DNA of 64,000 nucleotides, taken from the NCBI GenBank assembly GCA_021234155.1, contig JAJEKV010000008.1, positions 2,232,307-2,296,306 of the forward strand. Reading direction: 5' to 3'. The DNA is from Isoetes taiwanensis (taxonomy: Eukaryota > Streptophyta > Lycopodiopsida > Isoetales > Isoetaceae). The translations under genes and the position numbers were made by a program. Of the stretch, positions 24,955 to 34,199 are shown piece by piece. Position 1 is the stretch's first letter. Each line of letters opens with the position of its first letter. The notes beneath the pieces are model-generated. The model worked only from the letters and a program-made list of their open reading frames with translations, was not told the DNA's origin and did not search any database.

Positions 24955-25420
24955 ATGGTGAATGCATCTATTTAAAGGACAACAAACAATTAGAAAGCAT
25001 ATTCTTAAGCGATAATGAATTAAAAGGATGCGGGGAATAAACGATAAGTCATAAAACAATGAGCTCTTACCATTGAAAACAATCAAAATTCTAAGCACCA
25101 GCGATATGTAATTATTGCATGTGAGCGAAATCGTTAAACTAAATGCATAAAAAACAAAGCGTGAACTGTCTTAATCATCAATGTATGAACACTCTTTTTC
25201 TTTGGAAATGTATTTGAAGGCAGTGCATGTTGCATAGCCTAAGGGATGCTTGTATTACATTAACCAACTTGCAAAGATTTCTAGCCATATTGCATAACTC
25301 ACAGGAGATGCCTCTGTCCTGGATGCATCTATTTGGAATGCAACAAACAATTAAGAAGAATAAAAGCTATTACCATTGAAAGACCGTCTCGGTTCCAAGC
25401 ACCGCCAAGCTCTTGTGTCT
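24955..25420 (-). pseudogene. Helitron: repeated exon/intron-like units
   Basis: Two related blocks, 24955-25110 and 25318-25420, share on the minus strand the order: TTCAATG, then GTAAxAGC (donor-like), a short AT-rich spacer containing AATTGTTTGTTG, then AAATAG followed by ATGCAT (acceptor-like). The spacing and splice-like borders suggest fragments of a captured plant gene, but the spacers are unusually short for introns and no protein family is recognisable. Confidence 0.3.
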
Positions 25421-25657
25421 CATGCACATAGGACAAACAAATGTGTTAAAACCAAATGCAAAGAATATAAAAATGTAAATCTATGGTTACTATATCTGCA
25501 CTAAAGAAGGCAAATCAACGCAACCCATTGTGCAAAACCCCAATGCAGGTTTTAGTCTTAAGGCATTCTTTTCTGTTTGTGAGTTACTTGCTAGTAAACT
25601 CTCTCGTCGTGATACTCTCTGCCATGATATTCCCCAAATTTGAAGCGGATTAAATTT

Positions 25658-25973
25658 TCAAGACCATTTGGCTAAACATCCATCTCCAAATTCCGAATCG
25701 CGACCTAGTTTTGGAGAAGAATGAATGGGTCTAGGCTGGTTGAGCAGCAAAGAAGGGAGAAGAATATGAAGGCAAATTCTAACACCCATAGGCTGCGTTA
25801 ACGAAGCTAGATACATAGCTTCCCTAATGGAGCTAGTTCGCTCTTGCTTCCTCTGAAGGAGCCTCGCCCGATGCAAGCTGATCCGATTTAATCCATGAGC
25901 TCACGCTAATTAGCCAAGCATCCGTTTCTTTATCATAGTCGAAAGAAGAACTTTTGTTGCTTGAGAAAGCCAT
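25658..25973 (-). pseudogene. Captured gene fragment in the Helitron, 5' exon-like
   Basis: The ATG at 25973 opens a 46-codon frame beginning MAFSSNKSSSFDYDKETD, ending at a TAG at 25833. A one-step frame change continues into SSIREAMYLASLTQPMGV and further to a stop near 25658. About 230 bp upstream lie AAACCCTAA motifs of plant telo-box type (26200-26233), often found at the 5' ends of plant housekeeping genes. The arrangement of leader, start codon and serine-rich opening looks like the 5' end of a captured host gene. I do not recognise the family; the frame is broken. Confidence 0.4.
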
Positions 25974-26199
25974 AACGTTTGGTTTAGGGTTCTACCGCTG
26001 CAGCAATTCTCTTTTTAATAAAACACGCGTCGATACTTGTGGGCTTACGGATCATTAGATTAGGACACTTGCTCTTGCGGTTACGCTTTCACATTTAACC
26101 TCCCCGCTTCACCCAAGAATGATGGAAGGCGGAGGAGGCCATAATGGTGGCCCTTCCATTCGGGCCACCTTGACAAAGAAAAAGCGGGCCCGATACATG

Positions 26200-26233
26200 A
26201 AAACCCTAAATGTCGAAAATAGGGTTAGGGTTT
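26200..26233. promoter_or_regulatory. Telo-box-like motifs, inverted pair
   Basis: AAACCCTAAA at about 26200 and AGGGTTAGGGTTT at 26221-26233 form inverted plant telomere-type motifs. On the minus strand they precede the gene-like fragment at 25658-25973. They could be part of its captured promoter or leader. Confidence 0.4.
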
Positions 26234-26273
26234 AGTTGACGACATACTTACCCAATAACATTATAATATAGGA

Positions 26274-27003
26274 TACTAGGAACACCTGATTATTTGTCCT
26301 AGTTATGAAACCCATGTAAACTAATGAGAGGAGGGTTTAGCATTGGTATGGGACAATGCTAGATCCTTATCAACAGGTTAGAGTTACATGTGGTGGCGAG
26401 TAGTATCCGTAAGATACTTGACTCCGCATCTAGTACAGCGGAGTAGACGAACATCGGGGATGCTTGTCTTAGGGAGTTTATGCGGGGCATGATACTGGAT
26501 GAGCGTGGCTTGTCTAAATAAGAACAAGAGGTACTTGTGAGGTGAAGCTTGTCGTTGGTATGGGACAGTGGCATGCGGAACCAACAGTCGAGTAGCCTGG
26601 GTTCTATAATGCCTGCAGTTCTCCCTTACACTGGATCCACCAGCGCGGGGGTTCTAGACGACGTATTGTCTAGATATGGTGGGGTGTGTCTGCTTGGTAG
26701 ATGCTATGGTGCGTGTGGTGGATTCCATATGTGTGTTCTTGCAGTCCGTTAGTCGTTGCTTCTGTTGACACTCATTGGATAACTCTTATGCATGTTACTA
26801 ACATATGGAAGCTTGTATGCGGTGTTTGATAGGCCGGTAGAAGCGACGCGTGTGCATTTAGTTATCTTGTCTTTGTCATCTTGTTCCCCTGTATCACGTG
26901 GCTTTCATGTATATAGCCTCGTGGGAGGCAAGTACTTGTTACCAGGTACTCGATGGTTTGATGTGAATACAATCGAAATTTTTGGTACTAAAATTTTGGT
27001 TAA
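26274..27003 (+). repeat. Gypsy-1 3' LTR, second part
   Basis: Resumes TACTAGGAACACCTGATT and aligns with 16699-~17430 of the 5' LTR (GTGGTGGCGAGTAGTATC, GCTTGTCGTTGGTATGGG, GTATATAGCCTCG), ending at TACTAAAATTTTGGTT near 27001. The LTR end is uncertain by a few bases. Confidence 0.88.
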
Positions 27004-28285
27004 GTAAACACAATTACGAATTTGTCGCGGAATCTTTTTTTTCTGATCGACCTCCTTGCCTAAAGTAGAACCAAGAGCTTCTTTGCTAAAAACCGAGTTG
27101 TGATGTGCTAGAGCTTAGCTTCATCGCGTGTAGCGGAATTGGGCTTAGGCCACCTGGAACCAGCAGGTTGATCTCTGAAAGCATGGGCCTGTCTTGTTTG
27201 CTATAATAACTCTGAGCTTTCGGCTTTATTGCTACAAATAGAAGACAGGATGTAGTATAAGATGTTGCGAACCTAAATCTTATAAAAACACTTGTTTTAT
27301 GGCTTCGAGTCCATGCCAGTGAGTAGAAACCCAGAGGAACCCGATGCAGACTACCGTAACTTTTATTACAGTACTAATTATTTAAGAGGAGGGGATACCA
27401 AGGTCCAGAATCCCCAAGCATTTAGGATTCAACCATACCATGGCTTTAAATCATAGATTATGCTTTATTGAGACTATAGTCCCTCCTTAGAGATCTAGTT
27501 TTGCATGCCTGGTTAGGGACGGAACTTGAAGCCACGTTTGAATACCCAGTGGTCTTAGCAAGCCTTGGTAGCTTAAACTGTAGAACCATGCCTTAGAATA
27601 TTCATGACAGAACCATTCTTTAATCCATAATGGGGTTACTAGCAAAGACTATCGAATATGGGATTCTCTTGCTTTAAATTTATATTCTTGCTCGTTGGTT
27701 AACCATTGTTTGCAATGTTTGTCTCGTGCTCTAAAATAGTATTGCCAGTGCTTATTGTTAAGTTGCGACATAAGTGTATCTTGCATAAATGATGTATAGA
27801 ATTTAAGAATATGGGTCGAATCCATCTTGTGGAGATCTATATTATGCAAAGGTTCTTAATTGTATGACGTGGCATCCTGCATTATCATTGAACGACCCAT
27901 CTTCGGAGGGATGGGGCGGCTGTGTGACTCCGCATCCATGGCCAGAGGGGGAGGGCTAGACGGATGTGGCCAAGGGGAGAGCCCCCTTGTATTAAGGCCT
28001 GTACGTACAATGGATTGGAATGTGTCTCCTTGGGGTCGCGACCCAAGGGGAAGGTTAGACTGGATCAGAGATCCTAGGCATGTAGTTATGCATTTAGACT
28101 TGAGATTGTTTGAGATTTATCATCTAATCTTTGCAGGATAAAAGGAGCGAGATAAGCCTCTATTGTCATGTATTGGACATAACTAGATATTTCATGATTA
28201 GTATACTTGTTGGTTCCCTACCCTAGTATTCCCCACTTAGTCCATGTGGACTAACCCCTTATTGCTTGATGTATGTTTGCTAAAG
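27004..28285 (+). other. Sequence between gypsy-1 and gypsy-2, probably the upstream part of a long LTR
   Basis: No gene is supported. The stretch TTCCCCACTTAGTCCATGTG at about 28229-28248 resembles the transcribed part of long chromovirus LTRs. It does not match the gypsy-2 3' LTR at 33473-33976 nor the gypsy-3 LTR, so gypsy-2 may be a recombinant with an unrelated or diverged 5' end. Confidence 0.35.
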
Positions 28286-28543
28286 ATGGCACGTCCGGAT
28301 GAGCCAAGCATCATGTTACACTTAGATTCCTTCATAACGTGGTGGTTTCGAGAAACCGGAGATGAGCCAGAGTTGGTGTCGAAGCACCGGATCTATGAGC
28401 TTCTGATTGACCTCTTCAGACAGATTTATTATGAGCAGAGGCAACCGAGGGTTGACCTCTTGGATCGAGAGTCTGGAGAGGAATCCTCAAGATCTGGTTC
28501 TACTGGGTCCTCTTCAGTCACCTCGGATAGAGGATCTGAGTGA
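28286..28543 (+). CDS. Small ORF inside the gypsy-2 5' LTR (85 codons)
   Basis: An open frame beginning MARPDEPSIMLHLDSF and ending SSSVTSDRGSE-stop lies about 300 bp upstream of the gypsy-2 primer-binding site, so within the LTR. The last ~37 codons have a counterpart in the gypsy-3 LTR (minus strand, about 42290-42180) in the same frame: RQPRVVLLDGESG against RQPRVDLLDRESG, and both end SE-stop. An in-frame stop in the same place after many substitutions suggests past protein-level constraint. Acidic and serine-rich composition; no known domain. It could equally be a remnant of a longer leader ORF, or coincidence in two related copies. Confidence 0.4.
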   Translation: MARPDEPSIMLHLDSFITWWFRETGDEPELVSKHRIYELLIDLFRQIYYEQRQPRVDLLDRESGEESSRSGSTGSSSVTSDRGSE

Positions 28544-28838
28544 TCTTGCTATGTTTTGTTGTACAGACATCTGTTGTTATCTTTTGGACATGCTGTTAGC
28601 ATATCTTTTGTATAAGCTGTGAGACTATATGTTATGTGATATCATATGGCGTGATGGGATTTTTGTAATATGTGTGCCTAAGTTATTGTTATTTTGGGAT
28701 CTTATGAATATGAACAAGGAGATTTGGCAGTTCTTGTATGAATTGTATTGTTACGATAGTTAGGTTATCTTGTTTTAAGTGTAGTTATGTTGTAACGCGA
28801 GCGACAGCCTAGGCCAAGACGGCTGGGTCTGTCTCAGT
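28430..28838 (+). repeat. Gypsy-2 5' LTR, 3' portion
   Basis: Matches the reverse complement of the gypsy-3 LTR from 42297 to 41884 (GAGGCAACCGAGGGTTG, GGACATGCTGTTAGCATATC, GATAGTTAGGTTATCTTG) and stops just before the PBS. Upstream of 28430 the two differ. Confidence 0.8.
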
Positions 28839-28839
28839 T

Positions 28840-28851
28840 TGGTATCAGAGC
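28840..28851 (+). promoter_or_regulatory. Gypsy-2 primer-binding site
   Basis: TGGTATCAGAGC, perfectly complementary to the 3' end of plant initiator tRNA-Met, two bases after the LTR end GTCTCAGT. Confidence 0.93.
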
Positions 28852-28973
28852 GAAGATTTCTGACACCTTCGAGATGTGGGAATTATGGGATAATAATCAG
28901 AGAATTCTACTATAAAGTAGAATGGTTTGGCGTGGGAATAACCGTTATTGTCCTTTTCCAGGTGAATAGCAGG

Positions 28974-29985
28974 ATGTCTGGAAACGAGAGCGACAATTCG
29001 GGGGAGCTGGAGGTAGTAATAACCCTCCGAGCATAACTGAACAGATTTTGACAGCTCTGCAGCAACAGCTGGCCACTGTGCAACAACAGGTTGCTAAGAA
29101 GGATGATGACCTTGATGAAGTTAATAAGGTTTTGAAGCAGCTCAAATGGGAGACTTTCAGTAGTAAGGATACCATGGGTGAGGATGCTAATGCATGGCTA
29201 AAGGGGATTGAGTTCTATTTTGAAGTAAAGAAAACCCCCGAGCTGCTAAATGCAACTATTGCTGATATGTTGTTGACTGGACCTGCTAAGATATGGTGGG
29301 ATGAGTATAAGAAAGATAATCTTTTGGTTTTGAGCCAAATTTCATGGGATACTTTTAATGACGCTTTCATACTCCATTACCTACCTGCTGGGTTTGAACT
29401 AGAGCAGATGAACAAATTTCAGAATCTTGTTCAAGAGGACACTGTGGAGGGATATGCCAATAAGTTTAGGGCATTGTTGCCATATGGATCTACTATGACT
29501 GTGGCACCGTTAGCCGATAAATTTATTCATGGGTTGAAGCCCGAGCTAACTCTGTTAGTAGGGGGAGTGACATATCCTAGCTTGGAAGAAGCTATAAGAG
29601 TTTCTAAGTTTAAAAAGCAAGTCCAGGATAGGATTAAGCAGAGCCGGGAAGAGGCAGCCAAACATTGGAAACCTGCAAGGGATTGTTGTTCCTGGTGGTC
29701 CTGGAGGAAATGTACGCCCTACGCCTGCAAGGCAGACAAATGCATCAGCTCAGATGAGCCAGGAGGAACGAGAACGATGTCGTCGGGAAGGATTATGTTT
29801 CTTCTGCAAAGAGGCTGGGCATAATGCGGCACGTTGTCCCCGTAAATGGAGGAACATGAATAATGCCGGGCAGCAGGCTGCTGGAACTGCTGAGTATGAC
29901 CAAAATGCTGCTCATGGGAATCGAAGTAATCAGCCTCAGGCTAGTGGTGGAACTCCACGAAATTGGAATAGATGAGCAGCGAGTA
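28974..29985 (+). pseudogene. gag: Gypsy-2 gag
   Basis: The start ATG at 28974 (MSGNESDNSG) is shared with gypsy-3. One missing base in a G run near 29003 throws the frame, and the main frame resumes at 29048. From there it reads a glutamine-rich leader, VAKKDDDLDEVNKVLKQ, then the Retrotrans_gag core (ANAWLKGIEFYFEVKK, LLTGPAKIWWDEY, WDTFNDAFILHYLPAGFE, EDTVEGYANKFRALL, PLADKFIHGLKPELTLLV) to about 29680. After a second shift near 29690, a CCHC zinc knuckle CFFCKEAGHNAARC lies at 29790-29840. Two frameshifts and an otherwise well-kept sequence suggest a fairly recent copy. Confidence 0.88.
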
Positions 29986-30029
29986 CGCAAAGTATTGCTA
30001 GTCCACGAAACGCTCGTACTGAGGAGAGG

Positions 30030-30560
30030 CCTGCACGGGCCCACGCCGTTACACTGGAAGAATCAAAAGCGGAACCAGATATGCGCGCCTATGCTATTGG
30101 TGGAGATCCTCCAGAATACCTTGCTACTGACGTTATCCATCTTTCAAGTAGCGTTCAAACACAACCTTTCCATTTTCTGATTGACAGTGGTAGTATGCAT
30201 AATTTTATTTCACCTAGATTGATTGATCAGTTGGGTTTAGATGTGACTGCACGACACCCTAGATCAGTAGAATTAGAAGATGGTGTGATTAAGATGTCAA
30301 ATGGTTGTATTCCGCGGTGAAACTCTATAGATTAGTATTCCGTGCTAATTTTGAAGTACTTGATCTGGGGAAGTATGATTTAATTCTGGGGATGTCATGG
30401 TTGAGAGCCGTAGGTGCCTATATAAATTGTAAGGAGAGAGCTATCCTCTGCACGTTGTCAGATGGTTCATTTAAGAGACTGGGTAGTCGTCTTATGATTT
30501 GTGGTCCTGTGCTATCATGTCAGCAGGCTAACCGCTATTTGCTATTTGCGCAAGGGGGGG
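30030..30560 (+). pseudogene. Gypsy-2 protease region
   Basis: Aspartic protease of the element. FHFLIDSGSMHNFISPRLID at about 30167-30226 contains the catalytic DSGS; the downstream flap and GMSWLRAVGAYINC (about 30390-30430) complete the pepsin-like fold in a second frame. The frame changes at about 30310. It would cleave the Gag-Pol polyprotein. Confidence 0.8.
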
Positions 30561-31440
30561 ATTATGTATGTCGGAATGCTAACCAAAACTGCAGAGATGC
30601 AAGAAACTATCGTTCCTCAGCTTATTCAGACTGTGTTAAAAGAATTCGAAGATGTATTTCCTGATAAGCTAAGGGAATTACCTCCTTTTCGTGAGGTGAA
30701 CCATGAAATCAAATTGCTCCCTGGATCTGCGCCACCTTCACGACCTCCTTACTATTTTAATGTTGTAGAGATGGTGGAATTAAAGAAGCAATTGGAAGAA
30801 TTAGTGGAGCAAGGATTTATTAGGCCTAGTACATCTCCATTTGGAGCTCCTGTTGTAAAGAAAAAGGATGGCAGTTTGTGCCTATGTGTTGATTACAGAT
30901 TGTTGAATCAGATTACTATCAAGAATGGTTATGCTTTGCCCCTGCCACTATCTTTTGGACTTGGGCATTTAGATGCTATATGACCTATGCCTCCACAAGT
31001 ATAGATGATCTGTTTGATCAATTAAGTGGTAGTAAATTCTTTTCTAAGATTGATTTGCGCTCTGGCTACCACCAGATCAGAATTAAGGAAGAAGACATTC
31101 CTAAAACTGTTTTCCGTACAAGATATGGACATTATGAATTTGTAGTAATGCCATTCGGACTTACTAATGCGCCATCCATTTTTATGAGGCTTATGAACAT
31201 TCGATGACATTCTGATCCATTCTAAAACGTTAGAAGAGCATGTGGAGCACTTGCGTGCAGTTTTGAATCTTTTGAGACAGCATAGCTCTACGGTAAACTT
31301 TCCAAATGCAGTTTTGCTCAAGAGCAGTTGATTTATTTGGGACATGTTGTCTCCAGCAAGGGAATTGAACCAGATCCTGAAAAGGTGAAAGCTATATAGG
31401 AATGGCCTCAACCTCAATCTGTAAGGGAAATTAGGGCATT
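30561..31440 (+). pseudogene. Gypsy-2 reverse transcriptase (with internal deletion)
   Basis: RT blocks in order: [58 protein letters not shown] (to 30910), then about 59 extra bases, then [20 protein letters not shown] (31040-31100) and [20 protein letters not shown]. At about 31198 some 41 bases present in gypsy-3 are missing just before the catalytic Asp-Asp (FDDILIHS here), removing the hydrophobic strand in front of it and shifting the frame. The connection domain follows (SSKGIEPDPEKVKAI, stop, EWPQPQSVREIRAF). Confidence 0.85.
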
Positions 31441-31909
31441 TATGGGTTTGGCTGGGTATTATAGCAAGTTTGTTAAGCAATTTTCCAAGAGGGCAGCTCC
31501 TTTGACCAATCTGCTTCAAAAGGATCTAGCTTTTCAATGGTCTGAAGTATGCCAGCGCAGCTTTCACTTTTTGAAGGATGCTTTGATGCATGCACCTATT
31601 CTACAGATTCCTTGCATCGAACGAGAATTTTGTGTAGAAACTGATGCCTCGGGCACTGGCATTGGGGGTGCTTTACAGCAAGATGGCCATGTGTGTGCGT
31701 ATGAATCTAAAAAGCTCAGTCTAGCTGAACAGAATTATCCAACACATGACTTGGAGATGCTTGCAATTGTGCATGCTTTGAAATTGTGGAGACATTACCT
31801 AGTGGATAAGAAATTTCTTCTTAAGACAGATCATAAGAGTCTTAAGTACTTTGTAACGCAGCCGCAGCTGAATAATCGCCAGAAGAGATGGATGCAATTG
31901 TTGCAATAA
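31441..31909 (+). pseudogene. Gypsy-2 RNase H
   Basis: An intact 155-codon frame covers the RT thumb end (MGLAGYYSKFVKQFSKRAAP) and RNase H: FCVETDASGTGIGGALQQDG with the catalytic Asp, YPTHDLEMLAIVHALKLWRH with the Glu, and LLKTDHKSLKYFVTQPQLNN with the next Asp. A stop at 31909 (CAA to TAA after MQLLQ) separates it from the integrase. Confidence 0.88.
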
Positions 31910-31918
31910 TATGATTTT

Positions 31919-33455
31919 ACTATAATGTATCAGCCTGACAAGGATAACGTGATCGCAGATGCGTTATCCCGACGATCGTATTGTGCTGTAATTAGTATTG
32001 CTATTAATCAATGGGACAGCAACTTAAGTCAGTTAATCCATAACGATTCTCATTATCGACCTATAATAGCAGCACTTGAGCAAGGTCAAAGCAAGGATCC
32101 TTATAGATTGGAAAGGTCTAGATTGTTTTATCAGAATCGACTATGTATACCTGATAATACAGAGTTTAAACAGCAAATTCTAAAGGAAGCTCATGACAGT
32201 CCAGTATCGGGTCACCCTGGAATTCAGAAAACCCTTCGTAAAGTTCGTAAACAGTTCTTTTGGCCTGGCATGAAAAAGAAAATACTAAATTATGTAGCAA
32301 GATGCCTACTATGTCAGAAGGTGAAAGCTTCTCGACAGAAGATTGCCGGTGAGTTGCAACCTCTGGATATCCCAGATGCAAAATAGGAAAGTCTCTATAT
32401 GGATTTTATTGTGGGTTTGCCCAGAACTCGAGCAGGATATGATTTCATTTATGTTGTAATGGATCGTCTCACCACTAAGTAAGCTCATTTCATGCCAACC
32501 AGAACTACGGCTACTGCAGCAGATGTTGCAAAGATATTCATCAAAGATGTATTCCGTTTGCATGGAATGCCTAAGGTCATTGTATCCGACAGAGATACAC
32601 GTTTTGTTGGTCAGTTTTGGCAAGCTTTGTTCCAAGGAGTTGGAACTCAGTTGCGGATGAGCACCGCGTATCATCCTCAGACGGATGGCCAGGTGGAAAG
32701 AGTTAATCAGGTTGTGGAAGACATGCTTTGGATGTATGTGCCAGAACATCCACATTCTTGGGAATCTTATCTATATTTAATCGAGTTTGCCTACAACAAC
32801 ACGTATCAGGATTCCATAAAAATGAGCCCATTTGAGGCAGTATATGGACAAGAATGCAGATATCCATTGACCTGGTGTAGTCCGCAATGTAAAGTAGATT
32901 TGGTTCAGACTATGGGAGAAGATATTGGAACACAGCTCAGAATTATCAGACATAACATTGCTACAGCACAGAATAGACAGAAACAATATGCAGATAAGAG
33001 GAGGAGACCCTTGGAGTTCCAAAAAGATGATATGGTATTTCTTAAGATAAATCCTAAGCAAGGTACTTTGAGATTTAAGAAAGCTGGGAAGCTAGCACCT
33101 AGGTATGCAGGGCCTTTCAAAATTATCCAGCGTGTAGGGAATGCTGCATATCGTTTGGAATTGCCGCCTGAGATTAAGGTGCATAACGTATTCCATGTCA
33201 GCAACTTACGTAAGTACCTACCCGATCCATCTCGTATCTTTGCCACGGGGATAACTGGTTGCGGTCGAAGAAACTCTCATGATCAAACCTCATAAGATTT
33301 TGCAAGTTGACACTAAAATACTGCGAGGCAGAACCATTGAAAAATATTTAGTGCAACGGGCAGGATATCCGCAAGAAGACGCGCCATGGGAGGATGCTAT
33401 CAAATTCAAGGAGCTCTATCCATCCTTTCCAGTAACTCATGAGGACATGAGTTGA
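31919..33455 (+). pseudogene. Gypsy-2 integrase and C-terminal chromodomain-like tail
   Basis: 31925-32386: DNVIADALSRRSY (end of RNase H), then the HHCC zinc-binding domain with GHPGIQKTLRKVRKQFFWPG and CLLCQKVKAS. A stop at 32385 follows. The core domain has MDFIVGLPRTRAGYDF (Asp 1), VIVSDRDTRFVGQFWQ (Asp 2) and HPQTDGQVERVNQVVEDM (Glu) in 32400-32760, so the DDE triad is legible. The C-terminal part reads LPPEIKVHNVFHVSNLRKYL. After a shift near 33262, KPHKILQVDTKILRGRTIEK to APWEDAIKFKELYPSFP forms a weak chromodomain-like end with its stop at 33455, 17 bp before the 3' LTR. Confidence 0.88.
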
Positions 33456-33472
33456 ATTCTACAAGGTGAGAA

Positions 33473-33976
33473 TGTAACGATCCATGTAGCTTGGTGTTGT
33501 TTTGTAGTAGTGACATTTTAAACGATAGAAATCCATTAACTAAGATTATTTAAACCCTTTTTTATATTTAGCTTAAAAGGTGCGCACCATAAAATAGGGG
33601 AGTGAAGCTTCATTGACTGTGCCAAGGGATGCCACGCTTAAATCAAGACACCCTTCCTGATTAGGAAGATGCCTAATCGAGGCCTTAGGATACTGGCCAT
33701 CACGATAGATTGCCAATTTGTTATTTTCTCGCATTTAGCCAAGCTATAAAAGATTTGGCCATTAGATGAATCTAGACTAATGGGATAATGCCAAATGGCT
33801 TTGCCCATGTGGCTAAAATGTATATAAGAAAATCGATGGATAAGAGCGAAATCGGAAGAAGCGGCTTTGAAGCAAAGCAAAGGGCGGAGGAAGGAGCCGG
33901 AAGCAAACGGGATCACGAACTCTTGCGTAACACGAGCCCGACTTGTAATCTATCAGATTTTTATCTTTGTAGGAAA
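33473..33976 (+). repeat. Gypsy-2 3' LTR, truncated
   Basis: Begins TGTAACGATCCATGTAGC and follows the gypsy-3 LTR (read from 42964 downward) with an internal deletion of roughly 120 bp near 33910. It ends at about TTTGTAGGAAA, where it meets gypsy-3 sequence in the opposite orientation. Confidence 0.85.
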
Positions 33977-34186
33977 GGGTCGATTAGGCATCTTCCTAAT
34001 CGAAGGGTGTGCCGATTTAGCATGGCATCCCTTGGCACTTGTCAGTCCAGCCCTCGCCCCTATTTTGTGGTGCGCACCTTTTTAAGTTAAATATAAAAAG
34101 GGTTTAAATAACCTTAGTTAATGGATTTCTATCGCTTAAAATGTCACTACTACAAAACAACACCAAGCTATACATGGATTGTTACA
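33977..34186 (-). repeat. Gypsy-3 3' LTR, truncated
   Basis: The reverse complement begins TGTAACAATCCATGTATAGC at 34186 and matches the first ~210 bp of the gypsy-3 5' LTR (42964-42757). The rest is missing at the junction with the gypsy-2 LTR. The two LTRs together form an inverted repeat of ~210 bp arms. Confidence 0.85.
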
Positions 34187-34199
34187 TTCTCACCTTTTT

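Larger units (their letters stand above)
23141..26273 (-). mobile_element. Non-autonomous Helitron inserted in the gypsy-1 3' LTR
   Basis: The insert has the diagnostic Helitron ends when read on the minus strand. It begins TCCTATATTATAATG at 26273. It ends with a hairpin TGCCCAG-CAACA-CTGGGCA (23151-23169), a 6-base spacer CCGTTA, and CTAG at 23144-23141. The flanking host bases are A on the 5' side and T on the 3' side, and removing the insert restores the uninterrupted 5' LTR text at 16698/16699 with no target duplication, as expected for rolling-circle insertion between A and T. No Rep/helicase is encoded in 3.1 kb, so it is non-autonomous. It carries gene-like fragments and internal repeats. 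Confidence 0.88.
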
